DNA of 41,389 nucleotides from Clostridia bacterium (GTDB taxonomy: Bacteria > Bacillota > Clostridia > TANB77 > CAG-508). Position 1 is the stretch's first letter. Each line of letters opens with the position of its first letter. Shown piece by piece: positions 24,779 through 33,708 of this stretch. A model generated the notes under the pieces. That model made no database searches, had not been told where the DNA came from, and saw nothing but the letters and a program-made list of their open reading frames with translations. The stretch is taken from assembly GCA_017510245.1 (NCBI GenBank), contig JAFWNQ010000008.1:1-41389 (forward strand). Direction: 5' to 3'. The position numbers and the translations under genes were made by a program.

Positions 24779-26170
24779 ATGTATGATGTATTAATTGTTG
24801 GAGCAGGACCTGCTGGGCTTTTCACAGCTTATGAGCTAATTGAAGGAAATCCAAAATTGAAAATTGGAATATTAGAAAAAGGACCAAGTGTTAAGTCAAG
24901 AGTTTGTCCAATGAATAAAAAAGGAATACCATGTCAAAATTGTAATCCATGTGCAATACTATCAGGATATGGTGGAGCAGGAACTTTTTCAGATGGTAAA
25001 TTAAACTTTATTCCTAGATTAGGAAAAAGTGATTTAACAAAATATATGACAGAGTCACAGGCAAATAAATTAATAGATGACACAGAAAAGATATTTACTA
25101 GATTTAACATGGATGCTGAGGTATACCCAAGCAACATGAAAGAAGCAGAAGAGATTAGAAAAAAGGTTGCAATTTCAGGTGGAAAACTTCTTTTAATTAA
25201 GCAAAAACATCTAGGTAGTGATCATCTACCAGAATATATTCAAGGAATAAGTGACTTCCTTGAAAGAAAAGGTGTTGAATTATTAGATAGATGTGATGTT
25301 AGTGATATTAAAACAAAAGATGGAACTAATGAAGTTACTTATAAAAAAGGAAATAATACAGTTAAGCTAAAATCAAAATATGTAGTTGTGGCACCAGGAA
25401 GAACTGGAGCAAAGTGGGTTCAAGAACTTGCTGATAAATATGATATTCCATATTTATCTCAAAGTATTGAGATAGGTGTAAGAGTTGAAGTTAGAAAAGA
25501 TATCATGGAAGAAATAACAAATATTATTTATGATCCAACTATATTTATAAAAACTAAGACTTATAGTGATGAAATTAGAACATTTTGTACTAATCCAGGA
25601 GGATTTGTGGCAAAAGAAAACTATTATGGATACATATGTGTTAATGGACATGCACTAAAAGATATAAAAAGTGATAATACTAATTTTGCATTTATATCGA
25701 AGGTTAATTTAACAGAGCCTGTAACAAATACTAGAGTATATGGAGAGTCAATTGCCAGAATTGCAAATGTATTAGGTGATGGAAAGCCAATTATACAGTC
25801 ATTGAAAGATTTGAGAAGCGGAAGAAGAAGTGAATGGCACAGAATTAATAAAGGATTTGTTGAACCAACATTAAAAGACTGTGTTGCTGGAGATTTAGCC
25901 TTAGTAATGCCCCATAGGATTATTACTAACATTTTAGAAGGATTGGAAGTATTAGATAGAATAATACCTGGTGTAAATAATGATGATACATTGTTATATG
26001 GTCCAGAAATCAAATTCTTTAGCAATGAAATTGAAACTGATAACCACTTTAAGCTTAAGAAAAACAATATATACTTTATTGGAGATGGAGCAGGAAAAGC
26101 TGGAAACATTGTTACTGCTTCTGCAACTGGACTAGTTGCTGCAAGAGATATACTAAAGAGAGAAAGATAA
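24779..26170 (+). CDS. FAD-dependent dehydrogenase (COG2509 type)
   Basis: 463 residues. The FAD loop is VLIVGAGPAGLFTAYEL at the N-terminus, and the C-terminal FAD-contact phrase is YFIGDGAGKAGNIVTASATG. A cysteine cluster CPMNKKGIPCQNCNPC at about residues 42-57 followed by SGYGGAGTFSDGKLN is the hallmark of this widespread but uncharacterised family. Predicted cytoplasmic. The substrate is unknown; the cysteine group could hold a metal or an iron-sulfur cluster, which is inference. Ribosome binding site AAGGAGG at 24763-24769. Confidence 0.88.
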   Translation: MYDVLIVGAGPAGLFTAYELIEGNPKLKIGILEKGPSVKSRVCPMNKKGIPCQNCNPCAILSGYGGAGTFSDGKLNFIPRLGKSDLTKYMTESQANKLIDDTEKIFTRFNMDAEVYPSNMKEAEEIRKKVAISGGKLLLIKQKHLGSDHLPEYIQGISDFLERKGVELLDRCDVSDIKTKDGTNEVTYKKGNNTVKLKSKYVVVAPGRTGAKWVQELADKYDIPYLSQSIEIGVRVEVRKDIMEEITNIIYDPTIFIKTKTYSDEIRTFCTNPGGFVAKENYYGYICVNGHALKDIKSDNTNFAFISKVNLTEPVTNTRVYGESIARIANVLGDGKPIIQSLKDLRSGRRSEWHRINKGFVEPTLKDCVAGDLALVMPHRIITNILEGLEVLDRIIPGVNNDDTLLYGPEIKFFSNEIETDNHFKLKKNNIYFIGDGAGKAGNIVTASATGLVAARDILKRER

Positions 26171-26201
26171 GTGAGAATTCATTATTAATAGGAGATATTG
26201 T

Positions 26202-26846
26202 ATGAAAAAGGATATAGTAATAGGCATTTTAGTAGTAACAATTATTGGAATATGTATAGCTTTTTACATGTATGTGAAAAATGGTAAAAAAGAAAATAAC
26301 AGTAATGAAATTGTAAAGGTACAAAATATAGCAGAGGCAGAAGAGGTGTTAAATATTATAAATGAATCACAAAACGATGTCGATGAAGAAGAAAGTGTAG
26401 TAGAAAATATTTTTACTGATAATATATGTTTGGCTATTGGGTATGTAACAAGCGCAAACGAGGCAAGATTTGCTAAACAATACTTTGGTAGCAGTTTTAA
26501 GTACAAAGCAATAGCTCAATATGATTATAGAGATGAAAATAACAAAACGAATAAACCTGAAGATAGTTTTGTTTTTATTCCTAAAGATGAAAACGTAAAA
26601 ATATCAATATATGATTGCAATATAAATGAAGAGGGAGAAATTAAAGCAGGTTCATTATTAAAAGATAATATTACAGAACCATTTTCTTTAGCCATTGATA
26701 ATGATGAATTAACTACTCCAAAGATATGCATAAAATATGAAATAAATGGTTTTGAAGACTTAATTCCATTAGTTTTCAATGGAGATAATGGACAACTAAG
26801 TTTATTAGGACATGAAATGGAAGTACTTGATATTACAATGTACTAA
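26202..26846 (+). CDS. Hypothetical membrane-anchored protein, 214 aa
   Basis: One N-terminal helix (residues 5-24, VIGILVVTIIGICIAFYMYV) with KK on both sides, then an outside domain of about 170 residues. The domain has an acidic linker, then NICLAIGYVTSANEARFAKQYF, SFVFIPKDENVKISIYDC and LVFNGDNGQLSLLG, which reads as mostly beta. No family is recognised. It lies 31 bases after the dehydrogenase gene with a good ribosome binding site (AGGAGAT), so the two are probably one unit ending at the hairpin at 26952. Confidence 0.7.
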   Translation: MKKDIVIGILVVTIIGICIAFYMYVKNGKKENNSNEIVKVQNIAEAEEVLNIINESQNDVDEEESVVENIFTDNICLAIGYVTSANEARFAKQYFGSSFKYKAIAQYDYRDENNKTNKPEDSFVFIPKDENVKISIYDCNINEEGEIKAGSLLKDNITEPFSLAIDNDELTTPKICIKYEINGFEDLIPLVFNGDNGQLSLLGHEMEVLDITMY

Positions 26847-26862
26847 ACTTGAGCAAAATTAG

Positions 26863-26928
26863 GTGGACTTGTGGATGTACAGTAATTGTCTAAATCAAGG
26901 AAGAAAATGAGAAATTGGAATCGTCCAC
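26863..26928. repeat. Degenerate inverted repeat in a 328-base gene-free stretch
   Basis: GTGGAC (26863-26868) faces GTCCAC (26923-26928), with TTAGG/CCTAA further out, and a GGGGAC motif at 27042-27047. These look like decayed REP-like elements of the kind seen at 21666. Nothing coding was seen in 26847-27174. Confidence 0.35.
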
Positions 26929-26951
26929 ATTTCCTAAAAAATAATAGTATT

Positions 26952-27024
26952 AAAAAATCATATTAATAATAGCAAACGTGTAAGTGTAATAGCATGATTT
27001 GTGAATATTAATATGATTTTTTTT
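26952..27024 (+). terminator. Long-armed terminator before the DUF4353 operon
   Basis: Perfect 17-bp arms AAAAAATCATATTAATA (26952-26968) and 27006-27022 around 37 bases, with eight T ending the right arm. AT-rich but long. Confidence 0.6.
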
Positions 27025-27174
27025 GAAAATGGACAGGAAATGGGGACATTTTGAATTAAAATTTTCGTTTATATTACAAAAGATTTGCAATATACTAAAA
27101 AAATAAAAATTTTAATGTTTTTTTAAGCTTCCTAAACTATAATTACTTTAAACTTAAAGAAAGGAAGAAAAAAT

Positions 27175-28569
27175 ATGGAAAAGGGGTATAAAAAACAAAT
27201 AATAATAATTTGCATATGTGTTTTTTTATTAATTGGGATGATAGTATGGGGGGTAGTTAAAAATAATCCAAATTTGAGTAACGGAATTAGTGCAAATACA
27301 ATTACAGAATTAAAATATAGTTCTATTAGTAAAACAGCGAGTGAAATTAGTTCAGAATATGAGAATATATCATATGGGACTTCAACAGACTTTACTGGAA
27401 CAAAGGCAGTTAATATTACATCAGGTGGAAGCTACACCTTATCAGGTAGTTATGATAGTGTAACAATTAATACAACAGAAAGTGTTGAACTTAAACTAAG
27501 TAATGTAGAGATTAACTCTTCAAATGGACCAGCGATAAATGTAGAAAATGCAAAAAATGTTAGTATTGTTCTTACAGGAACAAATAATATTACATCAACA
27601 ACAACAGAAGACCTAGATGGAGCTATTTATTCAAAAGATGATTTAGTATTTTCAGGAACAGGTACATTAGAAATCACATCAAATTATGATGGTATAGTTT
27701 CTAAGGATAAACTAATCATAATTAGTGGAACTTATATAATTAATTCAGATGATGATGGAATTAGAGGAAAAGATATAGTTGCTATAAAAGATGGAACATT
27801 TACTATAAAGGCAGGAGGAGATGGAATTAAAGCAACTAATGATCAAGATGCATCTAAAGGATATATTACAATAGATGGAGGAAAATTTAATATTACAAGT
27901 AGCAATGATGCAATAGATGCAATAACAGAAGTTGCAATTTTTGGAGGAGACTTTACCATAAAAGCAACAAGTACATCAGACACATATTCTGCACATGGCA
28001 TAAAAGGTGGAACTGGATTGCTAATTACAGGAGGAACATTTAATGTTAATGCTACAGGAGATGGATTACATACTGATGGAAATATTAAAATAGACAATGG
28101 TAATTTTACTATAACAAACAAAGATGACGCTATACATGCAGATGGATTTATAGAAATAAGCAATGGTACATTTGAAATTAGTGCAGCAGAAGGAATTGAA
28201 GCAACATATATCAAAATAAATGATGGAACTATTAACATATCAGCTTCTGATGATGGCATTAATGCAGGAAATAAATCAGATGAATACTCAGCAACTATAG
28301 AGATAAATGGAGGAAACATAACAATCACAATGGGACAAGGAGACACTGATGGAATTGACACAAATGGAAACATTTATATTAATGGTGGAAAAATAAGTAT
28401 AACAGGAAATTCAACATTTGATTATGATGGAACTGCAGATTTAAATGGTGGAACTCTTATCTTAAATGGCTCTGAGTCAAACACAATCCCTAACCAAATG
28501 ATGGGTGGTGGAATGAATGGTGATATGAACGGAGGACAACAAGGTGGTAGAGGACAGATGATGAGATAA
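27175..28569 (+). CDS. DUF4353 carbohydrate-binding-like surface protein
   Basis: A 464-residue protein with a membrane anchor at residues 8-27, then a long run of short beta repeats ending in D/N-G turns (FTGTKAVNITSGGSYTLSGS, then many units such as GGKFNITSSNDAIDA), which should fold as a right-handed beta-helix. This is the layout of DUF4353 proteins, annotated as carbohydrate-binding. The tail is rich in Gly, Met, Asn and Gln (NQMMGGGMNGDMNGGQQGG). The next genes are VTC-domain and DUF4956, its usual companions, often with CotH. Start with AAAGAAAGGAAG upstream. Possibly a coat or envelope component. Confidence 0.85.
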   Translation: MEKGYKKQIIIICICVFLLIGMIVWGVVKNNPNLSNGISANTITELKYSSISKTASEISSEYENISYGTSTDFTGTKAVNITSGGSYTLSGSYDSVTINTTESVELKLSNVEINSSNGPAINVENAKNVSIVLTGTNNITSTTTEDLDGAIYSKDDLVFSGTGTLEITSNYDGIVSKDKLIIISGTYIINSDDDGIRGKDIVAIKDGTFTIKAGGDGIKATNDQDASKGYITIDGGKFNITSSNDAIDAITEVAIFGGDFTIKATSTSDTYSAHGIKGGTGLLITGGTFNVNATGDGLHTDGNIKIDNGNFTITNKDDAIHADGFIEISNGTFEISAAEGIEATYIKINDGTINISASDDGINAGNKSDEYSATIEINGGNITITMGQGDTDGIDTNGNIYINGGKISITGNSTFDYDGTADLNGGTLILNGSESNTIPNQMMGGGMNGDMNGGQQGGRGQMMR

Positions 28570-28589
28570 TTTGAAAGGAGGATAAGGAT

Positions 28590-29288
28590 ATAAAAGTTTA
28601 TCGTAGTGAATGGAAATATAGTTTAACAAATCAAGACTTATCTTTACTAAAATCTAGAATTTCAGAAATTATGGAATTAGACCCACATACTCCACCTGAA
28701 GGGAGATATCAAATACATTCTCTATACTTTGATGATCAAAAAGATACTTCTGTAGATACAACCAATTCTGGTCTTTCGAAGAGATATAAATGGAGAATAA
28801 GATATTATGGCGATGATTTGAGCTATATTGTCCTGGAAAAGAAAGAAAAAATAGAAAGTAGATGCCACAAAAAATCTTGCAGAATAACTCTTGAAGAGTA
28901 TGATGAAATAATATCAGGAAATGCTACTGATTTGATTTTTGAAACAGATAAAAAATTAATCAAAGAATTGGCTGTGGATATGATTATACATAATTATGAA
29001 CCAAAAGTTATAGTGGACTATGAAAGAATTGCTTATGTTGAAGAAATAACTAATGTAAGAATTACTTTTGATTTGAAAATATCAGCTTCTTATGAAATAG
29101 AAAGCTTTTTAGATGGAGATTATCAAAGATTCTATATACTTCCAAGTGGAATGAATATTTTAGAAGTAAAATTTGATGAGATTTTACCATCATATATTAG
29201 AAATATTGTAGAATCCTACAACTTTAATCAAGAATCTTTCTCAAAATATTACTATGGCAGAAAGATAATTGATAGTTATATTAGATAG
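28590..29288 (+). CDS. VTC-like polyphosphate polymerase domain protein, probable ATA start
   Basis: The VTC tunnel domain makes polyphosphate from ATP in eukaryotes; bacterial homologues are less studied. Expected N-terminus (Y/F-R-x-E-x-K-Y) is present as VYRSEWKYSL in frame, but upstream of the first ATG (28671), which would cut 27 residues off. The frame is open from 28575 with no ATG, GTG or TTG; an ATA at 28590 lies eight bases after AAAGGAGG (28574-28581) and would give 232 residues. Later motifs are complete: YQIHSLYFDD, WRIRYYG, VLEKKEK, VIVDYERIAY and ILEVKFDEILP. Part of the DUF4353-VTC-DUF4956 operon. Cytoplasmic. Confidence 0.82.
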   Translation: MKVYRSEWKYSLTNQDLSLLKSRISEIMELDPHTPPEGRYQIHSLYFDDQKDTSVDTTNSGLSKRYKWRIRYYGDDLSYIVLEKKEKIESRCHKKSCRITLEEYDEIISGNATDLIFETDKKLIKELAVDMIIHNYEPKVIVDYERIAYVEEITNVRITFDLKISASYEIESFLDGDYQRFYILPSGMNILEVKFDEILPSYIRNIVESYNFNQESFSKYYYGRKIIDSYIR

Positions 29289-29327
29289 GGGAATAGTTTA
29301 AACCTACAGAAAGGAAATATATTAAAA

Positions 29328-29987
29328 ATGGAAATATTTGAAAAAATTATTAGTTCTTATTCGAATGAAAGTGTTACAACAAGTACAATTATAGCTGTAC
29401 TTTTAATGGTTACAGTACTGGCAATTTATGAGTTTTTTGTATATAGAATGGTATCTCATAGGTCTTTCTATAACAAATCGTTCAATATTACAACTGCAAT
29501 TTTACCATTCTTTATATCAACAATTATATTGTGTTTACAGTCAAATCTGGTAATAACATTAGGTACAATTGGAGCTTTAGCAATTATAAGATTTAGAACA
29601 GCTGTTAAAGATCCGGTAGATATGGTATACTTATTATGGAGTGTATTTATTGGAATAATCTGTGGATGTCAATTGTTTGAAGTTGGAGTTTTAACTTCTG
29701 TAGTTGTAACATTAGTATTAATTGCATTAGAATACATAAGCTTTAGTCGTAAATCATTTGTTTTAATTGTAAGAGCTGACGAAGATGTTGAAGATAATTT
29801 AACTAGCCTTTTTAAATCAAGAAAAATAAGCCATAAGTTTAAATCAAGGAATTATAGTTCTAAAGGATTTGACTACGCAATTGAATTAAGTTATAAAAAC
29901 ATTAAAGATTTAAATGAAGAATTATCAAAAAATGAAAGGATTAGTAAGTATTCTATAATAGAATATGATGCTGATGATATTGTGTAA
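29328..29987 (+). CDS. DUF4956 membrane protein
   Basis: 219 residues. Three to four helices fill residues 18-140, with the family motif LGTIGALAIIRFRTAVKDP on a loop, then a soluble C-terminal domain (about 145-219) with a ferredoxin-like pattern (FVLIVRADEDVEDNLTSLFK). The family occurs with VTC-domain and CotH proteins and has been proposed to take part in polyphosphate or surface-protein handling, but this is not proven. AAAGG upstream with a long gap to the ATG. The stop codon is followed directly by the next ATG (TAATATG). Confidence 0.9.
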   Translation: MEIFEKIISSYSNESVTTSTIIAVLLMVTVLAIYEFFVYRMVSHRSFYNKSFNITTAILPFFISTIILCLQSNLVITLGTIGALAIIRFRTAVKDPVDMVYLLWSVFIGIICGCQLFEVGVLTSVVVTLVLIALEYISFSRKSFVLIVRADEDVEDNLTSLFKSRKISHKFKSRNYSSKGFDYAIELSYKNIKDLNEELSKNERISKYSIIEYDADDIV

Positions 29988-29988
29988 T

Positions 29989-30783
29989 ATGAATAGAAAA
30001 AGAATATTGATGGCAGTAAGTTTTGTTACTGTACTAGTAATTATTTTATTAATATTATTACAACCTAACACTAGGTATAAAAGGATTTCTGTGGATGAAA
30101 GTAAATGGAATAATATAATTAGTTCTAGAACGGAAAATGATAGACTTATGATTGAAGATATTAAGTTTAATGACTATGGCTTAGTAATTGATAGAATGAA
30201 TAATACGATATATTATTCAATAATAAATGATAGTAAGAACAAGTATAATCCAACTATCAGCTATACATCACACAATGATAATACTAGTTTAGCAATTCTA
30301 TCAGATGAAATAACTGACGAAAGAATTAAGGGTGGTTATACTTATAAATTAATGATATATGATGACAACTACTACCACATATATGATTTGAAGTTAACAG
30401 ACTTTCCAGTTATTAATATTAGTTATAAAGAAGAATCAGAGAATAAACAGAAAAGTATTCCTGTTGAGGTATTTGTGTTTAACAATTTAAGTAATATTCC
30501 TAAAAGAATAACAATTTCAAATGGTAGACTTAGAGTAAATGAAAACAGTTATATTTTTTCGTTAAATATGATTACACCTGGTAAAAACACTAGACCTAAT
30601 GAATTATCTATTCTAAATATGAAACCAAATAGTGAATATGTTTTAACAGATGCTGGTAGTGAAGAAAAAAATAATAACAAACAATCTGCTAACCGAAGAG
30701 TACTGCTATTTATAAATAGCGAATATAAAGGTATTTATGATTTAGGATATGTTCAAAAGGAGAAAAGAGATAGATATGAGTAA
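29989..30783 (+). CDS. CotH-like protein, truncated
   Basis: 264 residues from the ATG at 29989, coupled to the DUF4956 stop; an upstream in-frame ATG at 29965 is possible. Residues about 5-24 form a membrane helix; the rest is outside. The last 70 residues resemble the start of the CotH kinase fold: PNELSILNMKPNSEYVLTDAGSEE then RRVLLFINSEYKGIYDL, close to the CotH phrase NGxYxGxYxL. The protein then ends after 14 residues, so the kinase core (300 or more residues in CotH) is absent. CotH is the usual fourth partner of DUF4353, VTC and DUF4956. A remnant or a reduced, non-catalytic form. Confidence 0.6.
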   Translation: MNRKRILMAVSFVTVLVIILLILLQPNTRYKRISVDESKWNNIISSRTENDRLMIEDIKFNDYGLVIDRMNNTIYYSIINDSKNKYNPTISYTSHNDNTSLAILSDEITDERIKGGYTYKLMIYDDNYYHIYDLKLTDFPVINISYKEESENKQKSIPVEVFVFNNLSNIPKRITISNGRLRVNENSYIFSLNMITPGKNTRPNELSILNMKPNSEYVLTDAGSEEKNNNKQSANRRVLLFINSEYKGIYDLGYVQKEKRDRYE

Positions 30784-31609
30784 TAGAATAAAGTTAATAA
30801 TAGTGTTTATCATATTATTAGTTTTTTTGACATGTATGTATTTATTTAGACCAAAAATTGATGATAATAATTATAATTTTAAAATATATTTTTTCAATGC
30901 TGGAAAAGCTGACTGTATATTGATTTCAAATAATGGAAAATATATTATGATAGACACGGGAGAAGAGAGTCTAAGCAGTGAGATATTAGCATACTTTAAT
31001 ACCAATAATATTACTAAGTTGGATTATCTAATAATAACTCATTTTGATAAAGATCACGTTGGGAGTGCTTCTAGAATAATAAATAGCATTGAAATAGATA
31101 ACATACTTCAAAGTAACTGTCCTAAAGAAAGTGAGTATTACACTAATTATTTAAATGCATTGACGGAAAAAAATATTACTCCAATTACAATATCAGGAGA
31201 CGAAACATTTACTCTTGAAGAACTTAATATTGTGGTAAATGGACCAACTGATATATATGATAGTAATGAAAGCAACAATTCTTCTCTAATTGTAGAGATT
31301 AATTATAAAAACACTAATTATTTGTTTATGGGAGACAGTCAAAATGATAGAATAAAAGATTACCTAGAACAAAGTGATAAAGAATTTGATTTTATCAAGA
31401 TACCTTATCATGGAAATTATCAAAAGAGACTAAGTGATTTGATTGAGGCAACGAATCCTCATTATGCAGTTGTAACATGTTCTTCAACAGAACCTGATAT
31501 TTCCGAAACTATGGAATTACTTAAAGGTATGAACATTAATTATTATCTAACCAAAGATGGTAGCATTACAGTACAATCTGATGGAGATAATATTTATATA
31601 AAACAATAA
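30776..31609 (+). CDS. ComEC/Rec2-like metallo-beta-lactamase-fold hydrolase, membrane-anchored
   Basis: 277 residues from the ATG at 30776, which overlaps the previous gene by eight bases; GGAG lies 13 bases upstream. Residues 4-23 are a membrane helix. The rest has the ComEC-type beta-lactamase-fold metal site: NAGKADCILI, YIMIDTGE, ITHFDKDHVGS (HxxxDH), LIVEINYKNTNYLFMGDSQ and IPYHGNYQKR. Stand-alone forms of this kind are probably exported hydrolases of nucleotides or DNA. Its place at the end of the DUF4353/VTC/DUF4956 operon suggests a role in the same envelope process. A terminator follows. Confidence 0.85.
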   Translation: MSNRIKLIIVFIILLVFLTCMYLFRPKIDDNNYNFKIYFFNAGKADCILISNNGKYIMIDTGEESLSSEILAYFNTNNITKLDYLIITHFDKDHVGSASRIINSIEIDNILQSNCPKESEYYTNYLNALTEKNITPITISGDETFTLEELNIVVNGPTDIYDSNESNNSSLIVEINYKNTNYLFMGDSQNDRIKDYLEQSDKEFDFIKIPYHGNYQKRLSDLIEATNPHYAVVTCSSTEPDISETMELLKGMNINYYLTKDGSITVQSDGDNIYIKQ

Positions 31610-31610
31610 G

Positions 31611-31635
31611 AAGCGGATTTTATTCCGCTTTTTTA
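31611..31635 (+). terminator. Terminator of the DUF4353-to-hydrolase operon
   Basis: Arms AAGCGGA (31611-31617) and TCCGCTT (31624-31630), followed by TTTTT. Confidence 0.8.
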
Positions 31636-31719
31636 TGTAATTGATTTAAAATGAATTATTTGATATATTAATAAAAATAAGGAAGTAATTCTAATATAAA
31701 ATACTTAAAAGGTGATTTT

Positions 31720-32937
31720 ATGGATAGACAGATTTTACATGTTGATGTTAACAATGCATTTTTAAGTTGGACAGCAGTGGAAATGCTTAAAGAAGGAAGT
31801 AAAGTTGATATAAGAAATGAAGCATGTGTTATTGGTGGTGATGCCGAAAGCAGAAAGGGGATAGTCATTGCCAAGAGTATGAAAGCTAAGGAATATGGAA
31901 TTGTGACAGCTGAAACAATTTACAGTGCTAAAAGAAAATGCCCGTGGATAAAAACATATAGGGGACTTAAATATTCAAAATATAGAGAGTACTCAAATAA
32001 ATTATATAATTTACTTAAGGAATATACAGATATTATAGAAAGATTTTCTATTGATGAGTGTTTTCTTGATATGACAAATTACTTGCAAGGAAGAACTCTA
32101 TTGGAAATAGGAAAAGAAATCAACAACAGGGCAAGGAATGAATTAGGATTTACTGTAAATGTTGGAGTGGCACATAATAAACTGTTAGCTAAAATGGCTT
32201 CAGATTTTAAGAAACCAGATAGAGTGCATACTCTATTTGAAGAAGAAATCGAGAAAAAAATGTGGACTTTACCGATTTCAGAACTATTTATGCTAGGGAG
32301 AAAGACTGTACCAAAGTTAAATAGCATGGGAATAAAAAACATTGGGGACTTAGCAAAATATGATCAAAGAAAAATAGTAAAGAAATTTGGAAAATTTGGA
32401 AATCAAATATGGGAATATGCTAATGGAATTGATAATTCAGAAGTAAAGTATTTAAAGGAATTACCAAAGAGTATAGGACATTCAATTACTTTACCAAAGG
32501 ACATAAACAATATAGAAGAACTAAAACCAATTTTAATAAAACTTACAGAGAGAGTTGCTTTTAAATTACGACAGTATAATATGCTAGCAAACACAGTTAA
32601 TGTTCAATTAAAAACTAATCAATTTGTTAGTTTTTCACATCAAAAGACCTTCGGACATGGCACATCTAGTACAAAGGAAATATGTCATGTAGCTAAAGAA
32701 GTATTGGATGAAATGTATAAGAGTAGAACACCTATTAGATTAATAGGAGTGAAAGTGGATAATCTCATAAGTGCAGATGAAGAACAGATTTCTATTTTTT
32801 CTGACATAGAAGAAAAAGATTATAAAAAATTGGATAGAACTATAGATGAAATAAAAAACAAATATGGTTTTGATTCAATAACATTAGCTAGGTCTTTAGA
32901 GACGTCTAAAGACGTAAAAATAGTCTTTAAAGATTAA
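31720..32937 (+). CDS. dinB: Y-family DNA polymerase (DinB-like)
   Basis: A 405-residue translesion polymerase. The palm begins LHVDVNNAFLSW, with the first catalytic aspartate, and the second acidic pair is in RFSIDECFLDM (the SIDE motif). Later regions: VNVGVAHNKLLAKMASDFKKPDRV, the helix-hairpin-helix thumb (LGRKTVPKLNSMGIKNIGDLA), and a little-finger domain to about residue 350. The VNN form, where classic DinB has MDA, is common among Clostridia Y-family enzymes. No clear LexA box was seen in the 110 bases upstream. Ribosome binding site AAAAGGTGA. Own transcript, with the bidirectional terminator after it. Confidence 0.92.
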   Translation: MDRQILHVDVNNAFLSWTAVEMLKEGSKVDIRNEACVIGGDAESRKGIVIAKSMKAKEYGIVTAETIYSAKRKCPWIKTYRGLKYSKYREYSNKLYNLLKEYTDIIERFSIDECFLDMTNYLQGRTLLEIGKEINNRARNELGFTVNVGVAHNKLLAKMASDFKKPDRVHTLFEEEIEKKMWTLPISELFMLGRKTVPKLNSMGIKNIGDLAKYDQRKIVKKFGKFGNQIWEYANGIDNSEVKYLKELPKSIGHSITLPKDINNIEELKPILIKLTERVAFKLRQYNMLANTVNVQLKTNQFVSFSHQKTFGHGTSSTKEICHVAKEVLDEMYKSRTPIRLIGVKVDNLISADEEQISIFSDIEEKDYKKLDRTIDEIKNKYGFDSITLARSLETSKDVKIVFKD

Positions 32938-32939
32938 AA

Positions 32940-32976
32940 AAACAAGAGCTTATTATTAAGCACTTGTTTTTTTATT
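32940..32976. terminator. Bidirectional terminator between convergent genes
   Basis: AAACAAG (32940-32946) with CTTGTTT (32963-32969), and GCTT/AAGC inside, one mismatch between; T run on the right, A run on the left. The stop of the - strand gene at 32956 lies in the loop. Confidence 0.75.
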
Positions 32977-33624
32977 ACATCTCCATAATATCAGGCTTAT
33001 AAAGTATGTGATTAGTAAAATCATAGGAGCAACTATAACTGCAGTCCAAACACCATTCTGAACAAACCAATACCAATCATATTTTGGAGAAACTCTTCCA
33101 TTCTCCATGTGAATTAAAACATTAATTAAATAGTATAATGCGTATAGAATTGTTGGTAGTATTCCATATATAGTGTGTTTAAGATTAAGTTTGTCTGTCC
33201 TTTCAAAAACTATAAAAGTAAAAATACTTAATACAGGAATAATCAAGTGAAAAAACAAATTACTATTCATTAACATTGCTGGTAAACCATACTCTGTAAT
33301 AGGACCTAAATATGTAAAAACAACTAAAAAAGTTAGAGCAACTGATGCTGTTGACATTAGTTTTATAATGTAGGCCTGTATTGGAATCTCATTAATCTTT
33401 TTATTCAATAATTGTAGTTCTGTAATTGAAAAGATTAAAGAAGATATACCCATAAACATATTAGATTCGACTGTAAAGAATCTAAGCATTCCAAGTTTTG
33501 TTGATTCTAATGTTGTTTCTGGACCATTCATAAATTTAAAACCAGTGAACATTATAATACTTGCTACTATTGTTAGAAATAGAATTAGCAAATTAAAAAC
33601 TAAAGATATTCTCAATCTTCTCAT
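32956..33624 (-). CDS. Pr6Pr/FAR-17a-like membrane protein
   Basis: 222 residues with six hydrophobic segments, no signal peptide cleavage site visible. The phrase LRFFTVESNMFMGISSLIF in the second helix and the ENGRVSPKYDWYWFVQNGVW loop fit the Pr6Pr / FAR-17a family of small integral proteins of unknown function. Start ATG at 33624 with AAGGAG upstream on the - strand. A 19-codon ORF with its own ribosome binding site lies 24 bases ahead on the same strand. Confidence 0.75.
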   Translation of the reverse strand: MRRLRISLVFNLLILFLTIVASIIMFTGFKFMNGPETTLESTKLGMLRFFTVESNMFMGISSLIFSITELQLLNKKINEIPIQAYIIKLMSTASVALTFLVVFTYLGPITEYGLPAMLMNSNLFFHLIIPVLSIFTFIVFERTDKLNLKHTIYGILPTILYALYYLINVLIHMENGRVSPKYDWYWFVQNGVWTAVIVAPMILLITYFISLILWRCNKKTSA

Positions 33625-33648
33625 ATAGAATCTCCTTAAAACATTACA

Positions 33649-33708
33649 TTAATCATTATCTTTTGGGGCTAATGAAATTATATTGTCGTATTCAAATTCT
33701 GTGTTCAT
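33649..33708 (-). CDS. 19-residue ORF upstream of the Pr6Pr gene
   Basis: MNTEFEYDNIISLAPKDND, with stop at 33649. GGAGG sits at 33721-33717, eight bases before the ATG at 33708, which is an ideal spacing. It is too short for most gene finders. It could be a leader peptide of the membrane protein gene or a small protein; no secretion or membrane signal is seen. Confidence 0.45.
   Translation of the reverse strand: MNTEFEYDNIISLAPKDND

Noticed and set aside
25624..26109. 161-codon - strand frame in the FAD dehydrogenase
   Set aside because: Shadow of a well supported gene; no motifs and no ribosome binding site.
27843..28373. 176-codon open frame on the - strand
   Set aside because: It is the shadow of the repeat-rich DUF4353 gene, whose D-N-G repeats keep the opposite frame open; no ribosome binding site or family match.
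27600..28400. CRISPR-like repeats
   Set aside because: The repeated pattern is protein-coding, of uneven length and imperfect; no regular direct repeats with unique spacers occur anywhere in the window.
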